Source of the DNA: Clostridia bacterium
GTDB lineage: Bacteria > Bacillota > Clostridia > Christensenellales > Aristaeellaceae
Assembly: GCA_900769875.1 (NCBI GenBank)
Contig: CAAGII010000108.1
Span: forward strand, 1 to 45,101
Length of the DNA: 45,101 nt
Direction: 5' to 3'
Each line of letters begins with the position of its first letter. Position 1 is the stretch's first letter. Position numbers and translations under genes: made by a program. Shown here piece after piece: positions 40,820-45,101 of this stretch. The notes beneath the pieces are model-generated. The model did no database searches, was not told where the DNA came from, and worked only from the letters and a program-made list of their open reading frames with translations.

Positions 40820-40925
40820 CCAGTCTTGCGTTAGAAGTTGGTAAAATATGACAGTTTCTTCATCAATCAGTGTTTTTGTGACGGCGATCGTGATGCTGCA
40901 AACGTTTTCAACACGTTCAGGGCGC

Positions 40926-40959
40926 AAAAAAGCCGTGAAAGCGGCATGGCTTTCACGGC
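40926..40959 (-). terminator. Intrinsic terminator of pyrH
   Basis: A perfect 10-bp stem GCCGTGAAAG/CTTTCACGGC (40932-40941, 40950-40959), followed on the minus strand by six T residues, 31 nt after the pyrH stop. Confidence 0.93.
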
Positions 40960-40989
40960 AAAAAAGATATGGTTAATTGACATTCCCTG

Positions 40990-41700
40990 TCAGGGATGCA
41001 CCACAGTGCCCATCGGGTCGCCCTCGAGCACCCTGACCAGATTGTCGGGGTGATCCAGCCCGAACACGCGCACCACCGGCACCTTCTGCTCGGCGCAGAT
41101 GGCAAAGGCGGCGGCGTCCATCACCTTAAGGGAGCGGTTCAGCGCTTCCTGATAGGTGATGTCGCGGATGAGGGTCGCCGTGCTGTCCACGCGCGGATCG
41201 GCGGAGTACACGCCGTCGATATTCTTGGCCATGAGAATCGCGTCCACATTCATTTCCACCGCGCGCAGCACCACCGCCGTATCCGTGGAGAAGAAGGGGT
41301 TGCCGCTCCCGGCCGCAAAGAGCACAATGCGCCCGGCGGCAAGATATTCGCGCGCCTTCATGGCGTTGAACGGCTCGCAGAAGCGGTTCATGTCCACCGC
41401 GGACATGACCACCGCGTCCATCCCCGCCTGACGGAGCGCATCCGCCATGCAGATGCAGTTGATGACCGTGCCCAGCATGCCCATCTGATCGGCGGAAACG
41501 GCGTCCATGTTCGCGCTGGGGCCCTGACGGCCGCGCCAGATGTTGCCCGCGCCGATCACCACGCCGATTTGTGCGCCCAATTCATGCATTTTGCGGATGA
41601 TGGCGGCAGTCTCCCGCACCTTGTCAAAGTCAAAGATATCAGCGCCTGTTTTCAGCGCCTCTCCGGACAGCTTCAGCATGACACGCCTGTAGGCAATCAT
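40990..41700 (-). CDS. pyrH: UMP kinase
   Basis: A 236-residue amino-acid-kinase-fold UMP kinase: 'RVMLKLSGEAL' (6-16), 'IGVVIGAGNIWRG' (45-57), 'ADQMGMLGTVINC' and 'AAGSGNPFFSTDTAVVLRA' are diagnostic. It phosphorylates UMP to UDP and is usually allosterically controlled by GTP and UTP. GGGAGAG lies 7 nt upstream; the start ATG overlaps the stop of the MmcQ-like gene (ATGA). Confidence 0.97.
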   Translation of the reverse strand: MIAYRRVMLKLSGEALKTGADIFDFDKVRETAAIIRKMHELGAQIGVVIGAGNIWRGRQGPSANMDAVSADQMGMLGTVINCICMADALRQAGMDAVVMSAVDMNRFCEPFNAMKAREYLAAGRIVLFAAGSGNPFFSTDTAVVLRAVEMNVDAILMAKNIDGVYSADPRVDSTATLIRDITYQEALNRSLKVMDAAAFAICAEQKVPVVRVFGLDHPDNLVRVLEGDPMGTVVHP

Positions 41701-42080
41701 TCCTGCTCTCTCCCTTCCAATCGATCCATGATCTCACGCTGCTTTTTCTTTGTCAGCTGAGAAAACGCCGTTTGCCACGCATGATCCAGCATGGCTTTGA
41801 GCACGTCCTCCGGCACGCTTCCGTCCGCTCGCACAGAGTTCCAGTGCTGCTTGTTCATGTAATACCCCGGGAGCACGTCCTCATACTGGCTGCGCAGCAG
41901 CTCGCCCTCGTCCGGCGGCAGCTTGACGGTGATGTAGTACGGCTGGTTCTGCTCGTCCATGCAGACGCAGGCAAAAAGCTTGTCGCCCACGCGGTAGCGT
42001 TGCCACCTCCAGTCCTGCTGGAAATCGGTCGTCACATCGGGCATGGCAAGCAGGTATTCATGTGCCCATGGATAACGCAT
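41697..42080 (-). CDS. MmcQ/YjbR-family protein
   Basis: A 127-residue MmcQ/YjbR-like (CyaY-fold) protein: 'YLLAMPDVTTDFQQDW' at the start, 'RVGDKLFACVCMDEQ' and 'YYITVKLPPDEGELLRSQY' in the core, and 'HWNSVRADGSVPEDVLKAML' towards the end all fit the family, described as double-wing DNA-binding but of unknown function. GGGAGG lies 5 nt before ATG 42080. It starts 12 nt after the tsf terminator, so transcription must read through it; it overlaps pyrH by 4 nt. Confidence 0.88.
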   Translation of the reverse strand: MRYPWAHEYLLAMPDVTTDFQQDWRWQRYRVGDKLFACVCMDEQNQPYYITVKLPPDEGELLRSQYEDVLPGYYMNKQHWNSVRADGSVPEDVLKAMLDHAWQTAFSQLTKKKQREIMDRLEGREQE

Positions 42081-42091
42081 GGCATCCTCCC

Positions 42092-42126
42092 AAAAACGGG
42101 AACCGCACATGGCTGTGCAGCTCCCG
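42092..42126 (-). terminator. Terminator/attenuator after tsf
   Basis: On the minus strand a 13-bp stem (two G-T pairs; 42114-42126 with 42097-42109) and a 4-nt loop are followed by TTTTT. It ends only a few bases before the ribosome binding site of the MmcQ-like gene, so it should tune expression of that gene and pyrH. Confidence 0.85.
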
Positions 42127-42166
42127 CGCTTTCGCTATTCACCTGATGGTGCGGGCAAACGCAGGC

Positions 42167-43096
42167 TTAGGCCTTCTGCATCGCAGCGATTTCAGCAGCC
42201 AGGTCATCCTTGCGCTTTTCAATGCCCTCGCCGCGCTCGAAGCGGGCGAACCTGACGATATCCAGGGGGCAGCCGGCCGCCTTGGACACTTCCGCCATGT
42301 AGCTCTTGATGGTCTTGTCGCCATCCTTCACGAACACCTGATCGATCAGGCAAACTTCCTTGTAGTACTTTTCGATCTGACCCTCGACGATGCGGTCGAC
42401 GATCTTCTCGGGCTTGCCAGACTCCAGCGCCTTGGCGCGCTGAATCTCCTTTTCCTTCTCCAGCTTCTCGGTGTCCACTTCCTCGCGGCGGACAGCCTCG
42501 GGCTTGGCAGCGGCGATCTGCAGGGCCAGATCATGCGCGAAATCCTTCACGGCGTCGCTGTTCCTGCCGGTCTCGTCGGTGGCAACCTCCACCAGCACGC
42601 CAACCTTGCCGCCCATGTGGATGTAGGCGGACACCACGCCATCGGTTTCAATCCGCTGGAAACGGCGCACGGAGATCTTCTCGCCGATGGCCACGGTGGC
42701 TTCGCTCACCAGGTCGGAGATGGTCTTGCTCTCGTCGTCCACGAATTTCTGGTTCATCAGCTCGTCCACATCGGCGGGGTTCGCCATGGCGATGTGACGG
42801 GCGACGTTGTTGGCAAAGTTCACAAAGTTGTCGGTCTTGGCGACGAAGTCGGTCTCGCAGTTGACCTCGACCACCACGCCGGTGCAGCCGCAGGGCGTGA
42901 TGTACTGGGTGACAACGCCCTCCGCGGCAATGCGGCTGGCCTTCTTGGCGGCCTGTGCAAGACCCTTCTCACGCAGCCAGTCAATGGCCTTGTCCATGTC
43001 GCCATCGTTGTTGACGAGGGCCTTCTTGCAGTCCATCATGCCGGCGTTGGTACGCTCGCGCAGCTCCTTAACCATAGCAGAGGTTACGGTTGCCAT
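42167..43096 (-). CDS. tsf: Translation elongation factor Ts
   Basis: A 309-residue EF-Ts. The N-terminal UBA-like domain has 'VKELRERTNAGMMDCKKAL' (9-27); the core contains the signature 'EVNCETDFVA' (77-86) and 'HIAMANP'. It exchanges GDP on EF-Tu. Motifs are intact across both core subdomains and length is normal. AAAGGAA lies ~9 nt before ATG 43096. Transcribed with rpsB, 102 nt upstream. Confidence 0.97.
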   Translation of the reverse strand: MATVTSAMVKELRERTNAGMMDCKKALVNNDGDMDKAIDWLREKGLAQAAKKASRIAAEGVVTQYITPCGCTGVVVEVNCETDFVAKTDNFVNFANNVARHIAMANPADVDELMNQKFVDDESKTISDLVSEATVAIGEKISVRRFQRIETDGVVSAYIHMGGKVGVLVEVATDETGRNSDAVKDFAHDLALQIAAAKPEAVRREEVDTEKLEKEKEIQRAKALESGKPEKIVDRIVEGQIEKYYKEVCLIDQVFVKDGDKTIKSYMAEVSKAAGCPLDIVRFARFERGEGIEKRKDDLAAEIAAMQKA

Positions 43097-43148
43097 GGGG
43101 AATCATTCCTTTCTGTACCGGGCATGCCCGGCTCTATGTCGTTAACCG

Positions 43149-43186
43149 CACAAGCGCATCCACTCTTCCGGGCAGACGCGCTTGTG
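43149..43186. other. Inverted repeat in the rpsB-tsf gap
   Basis: CACAAGCGC (43149-43157) pairs with GCGCTTGTG (43178-43186) across 20 nt; a second palindrome, CCGGGCATGCCCGG, lies at about 43122-43135. Neither has a T-run, so mRNA processing or stability is more likely than termination. Confidence 0.6.
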
Positions 43187-43198
43187 TGTGTTCATGCA

Positions 43199-43921
43199 TT
43201 ACTCAGCCTTGGCTTCCTCGGCGGGGGCTTCAGCCTGCTCGCCCTGCTTGCCTTCCAGCACGGCGTCGGCCATCTTGCCGGCAATCAGCTTCACGGCGCG
43301 GATTGCGTCGTCGTTGCCGGGAATCACATAGTCGATCTCATCAGGATCGCAGTTGGTATCCACAATGCCCACGATCGGGATGCCCAGCTTGCGGGCCTCG
43401 GTCACAGCGATGTGCTCCTTGCGGGGATCCACCACGAACATGCAGCCGGGGAGCTTCTTCATCTCGCGGATGCCGCCCAGATTCATCTGCAGCTTCTCGC
43501 GCTCAGCCATCAGCTTGGCGACTTCCTTCTTGGGCAGCACGTCGAACTGACCGGCGGCTTCCATCTTGTCGATCTGGTTCAGGCGGTCAATACGGGTGCG
43601 GATGGTGCGGAAGTTGGTCAGCATGCCGCCCAGCCAGCGGTTGTTGACATAGTACATGTTGCAGCGCTTGGCCTCGGACTCAATGGACTCCTGAGCCTGC
43701 TTCTTGGTGCCGACGAACAGCACGGTCTTGCCCTCCATGGCAACGTCGCGCACGAAAGCGTACGCTTCGTCCACCTTGCGGACGGTCTTCTGCAGGTCGA
43801 TGATGTAGATGCCGTTGCGCTCAGTGAAGATGTACTGAGCCATCTTGGGGTTCCAGCGGCGGGTCTGGTGACCGAAGTGAACGCCGGCCTCCAGCAGCTG
43901 CTTCATGGAAATGACTGCCAT
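43199..43921 (-). CDS. rpsB: 30S ribosomal protein S2
   Basis: A 240-residue S2: 'MKQLLEAGVHFGHQTRRWNP' (6-25), 'IIDLQKTV', 'VLFVGTKKQAQ', 'NRWLGGMLTNF' and 'VDTNCDPD' are signature segments. It ends in a short acidic, Ala-rich tail. AAGGAGG lies 9 nt before ATG 43921; the open frame continues upstream without homology. It has a clear promoter about 100 nt upstream and a GC-rich, foldable leader (43922-44015) that could hold an autoregulatory site. Confidence 0.97.
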   Translation of the reverse strand: MAVISMKQLLEAGVHFGHQTRRWNPKMAQYIFTERNGIYIIDLQKTVRKVDEAYAFVRDVAMEGKTVLFVGTKKQAQESIESEAKRCNMYYVNNRWLGGMLTNFRTIRTRIDRLNQIDKMEAAGQFDVLPKKEVAKLMAEREKLQMNLGGIREMKKLPGCMFVVDPRKEHIAVTEARKLGIPIVGIVDTNCDPDEIDYVIPGNDDAIRAVKLIAGKMADAVLEGKQGEQAEAPAEEAKAE

Positions 43922-44021
43922 TGGTTTCTTCCTCCTTGTTTTACCACCCTCCGGCCTGCGCGTACCGCCACCGGCGTGAGCCGGCACAAGCGTTGCTGGA
44001 CGAAGGTGCGTATTCGGATGG

Positions 44022-44050
44022 ATTATATCAGATAAACACAGGAAAATCAA
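44022..44050 (-). promoter_or_regulatory. Promoter of rpsB-tsf
   Basis: Minus strand TTGATT (44045-44050), 17 nt, TATAAT (44022-44027), about 100 nt before rpsB. Confidence 0.85.
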
Positions 44051-44102
44051 GCGTTTCACGATGGAAACTGCAAATGTTTCGCCCATCCATCCGAAAAGCG
44101 TG

Positions 44103-44138
44103 AAAAAGGCATGCCACCGAGCGCGCGGGGCATGCCTT
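44103..44138 (-). terminator. Intrinsic terminator of the secreted SH3-like protein gene
   Basis: Minus strand stem AAGGCATGCC/GGCATGCCTT (arms 44129-44138 and 44106-44115) followed by TTT, 12 nt after the stop codon. Confidence 0.85.
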
Positions 44139-44150
44139 GGAATCATTCGC

Positions 44151-44738
44151 TCAGGAAACCGGGATGAACCCCCGCGCCGCCTGATCGCCAATGAAGAACT
44201 CGATATACCACAGATCGTACTGATAGTAGTTGTAGCGCCCGATCACATAGTATGTTTCGCCGGGCTGCAGCTGCGCGAAGTAGGATTTGGGATTGTAGGG
44301 CGAGAGATTGTCATCGGTCACATAGATGCTGCTTTGAGCCACCTGCGCAATGTAGCTGAAATGCGGCGACATCGCGGTTTTGACGCCTTTGATATATTTG
44401 GGAGGAATCCAGCCCACGCGGTTGCTGCCGCTGTTGGTTTCATACCGCACAAGCAGCCAGCCGTTGTTGCTGTAGCCGCCGATATCCAGCGAATGGTTCG
44501 TGTCCACGCAGGCCTTGCCGTTGGCGCCGCGATACGCGCCCTCATACGGCGCGGTGTACACCGGGCAGGTGCCCTTGCCGATGCCTGAATACTTGTGCTC
44601 AAACTTGAAGGTCTTCACGCCGGAAAGCGGATCGCCGCTGCCTGCGCTGTAGCTGCCATTGACAAGCGTCGCGGCGAAGCCCACGCAGCATGGCATCAAA
44701 AGCACGATCGTCATCATCAGACACAGCAGCCTTTTCAT
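44151..44738 (-). CDS. Secreted SH3-like domain protein
   Basis: A 195-residue exported protein. A signal peptide covers about 1-24 ('MKRLLCLMMTIVLLMPCCVGFAA'-region; cleavage after GFAA). Two SH3b-like modules follow: one with 'CPVYTAPYEGAY' and 'NNGWLLVRYET...NRVGWIP' (about 65-120), one with 'LQPGETYYVIGRYN' and 'LWYIEFFIGDQAARGFIPVS' (about 160-195). No catalytic domain is visible. It may bind the wall like the larger SH3b protein at 19-20.5 kb. The ribosome binding site is weak; the start was chosen by the signal peptide. Own promoter and terminator. Confidence 0.75.
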   Translation of the reverse strand: MKRLLCLMMTIVLLMPCCVGFAATLVNGSYSAGSGDPLSGVKTFKFEHKYSGIGKGTCPVYTAPYEGAYRGANGKACVDTNHSLDIGGYSNNGWLLVRYETNSGSNRVGWIPPKYIKGVKTAMSPHFSYIAQVAQSSIYVTDDNLSPYNPKSYFAQLQPGETYYVIGRYNYYQYDLWYIEFFIGDQAARGFIPVS

Positions 44739-44768
44739 CGGGACGCCCCCAATTCCTTCGATACCCAG

Positions 44769-44797
44769 ATGATAGCATGCGGTGAGCGGTTTGTCAA
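44769..44797 (-). promoter_or_regulatory. Promoter of the secreted SH3-like protein gene
   Basis: Minus strand TTGACA (44792-44797), 17 nt, TATCAT (44769-44774), 31 nt before the start codon. The 44798-44969 stretch beyond it shows nothing I can name. Confidence 0.85.
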
Positions 44798-44969
44798 TGC
44801 GGCGAAACAACCGGCAGCAGATGATGAGTCGCCGCAGCCCGTCGCGTGCGCAAAGCAGCAAACAGCCGAGCGTTTCATGCCATGAAATCAGAGAACCGGC
44901 CTGTGAATGAGGGCGTAAACTTGAGCGGATATCCGCCAGCGATGATTGCAGAGGCGTCCTCATGCAATG

Positions 44970-44996
44970 AAAAAGAGAAGCCCTTTCGAGCTTCCC
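44970..44996 (-). terminator. Terminator of the rRNA operon
   Basis: Minus strand stem GGGAAGC/GCTTCTC (one G-T pair) with an 8-nt loop, followed by TTTTT, about 10 nt after the 5S rRNA 3' end. Confidence 0.75.
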
Positions 44997-45004
44997 ATGT
45001 GGAA

Positions 45005-45101
45005 TCCGGCAGCGACCTACTCTCCCGGGCCGTGTCCAGCCAAGTACCATCGGCACTGAGAGGCTTAACTTCTGTGTTCGGGATGGGAACAGGTGTGACC
45101 C
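45005..45101 (-). rRNA. rrf: 5S ribosomal RNA, 3' part (partial)
   Basis: The minus-strand sequence shows the conserved 5S segments GGTCACACCTGTTCCCAT, 'CCGAACACAGAAGTTAAG', 'GCCGATGGTACT' and 'GGGAGAGTAGG', ending near CGCTGCCGGA. About 20 nt of the 5' end lie outside the window. The 3' boundary is accurate to a few bases. The rRNA operon therefore extends to the right, transcribed leftwards. Confidence 0.95.

Noticed and set aside
44048..44070. GTTTCACG...GGAAAC palindrome resembling a parS site
   Set aside because: The two half-sites are separated by extra bases and one is imperfect compared with TGTTTCACGTGAAACA; it also overlaps the rpsB -35 region.

Overview
The window reads as chromosomal DNA of a high-GC, spore-forming member of the Firmicutes (class Clostridia is the best guess). 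Four signs point there: a PolC-type replicative polymerase with an internal proofreading domain; the gene order frr-uppS-cdsA-dxr-rseP-ispG-polC; the sporulation pair yabP-yabQ beside a divIC-like gene; and strong AGGAGG ribosome binding sites with sigma-A-like promoters. Nothing resembles a phage, an insertion sequence, a CRISPR array or a plasmid, and no tRNA gene was seen. The window starts inside rqcH and ends inside a 5S rRNA gene, so both edges are truncated.

Left part (1-11.2 kb): the tail of rqcH and a GNAT acetyltransferase end at a strong terminator. A minus-strand pair follows, an AadA-like nucleotidyltransferase overlapping a P-loop kinase-like gene. Then one long plus-strand run starts at a clear promoter before parA and has no visible terminator until 11.1 kb: parA, parB, a polyprenyl-phosphate sugar transferase, a two-subunit transketolase, a LicD-family transferase, a YycJ-like metallo-hydrolase, a CPBP membrane protease and an ABC-F ATPase. 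Chromosome partitioning is thus apparently co-transcribed with a small surface-glycan module.

Middle (11.2-26.9 kb): two overlapping minus-strand G3E (CobW/COG0523) GTPase genes form a metallochaperone pair. One carries three perfect-period 17-residue His/Cys/Asp repeats; the other has a C-terminal domain resembling that of YcgQ/TIGR03943 proteins. Divergent from them run aroE, aroQ, a GH127 glycosidase and an SGNH hydrolase. After rpsT (TTG start) come a FabG-like reductase, a secreted SH3b/Ig-like protein, a CE15-like esterase, a GH32 glycosidase, a membrane-anchored Ntn amidase, msrA and a PrsA/SurA-like lipoprotein. This stretch looks like accessory plant- or microbial-polysaccharide use plus envelope functions.

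Right part (26.9-45.1 kb, all minus strand): a housekeeping superblock. In transcription order it is: the 5S rRNA end of an rRNA operon; a secreted SH3-like protein; rpsB-tsf; an MmcQ/YjbR-like gene and pyrH; a small exported protein with a structured leader; frr, a 70-residue unknown, uppS, cdsA, dxr, rseP, ispG and polC; an unknown 269-residue protein; yabP-yabQ-divIC; and a Ppx/GppA-like gene. Isoprenoid (dxr, ispG, uppS) and phospholipid (cdsA) precursor supply, translation, replication and sporulation are packed together, with intrinsic terminators separating transcription units.
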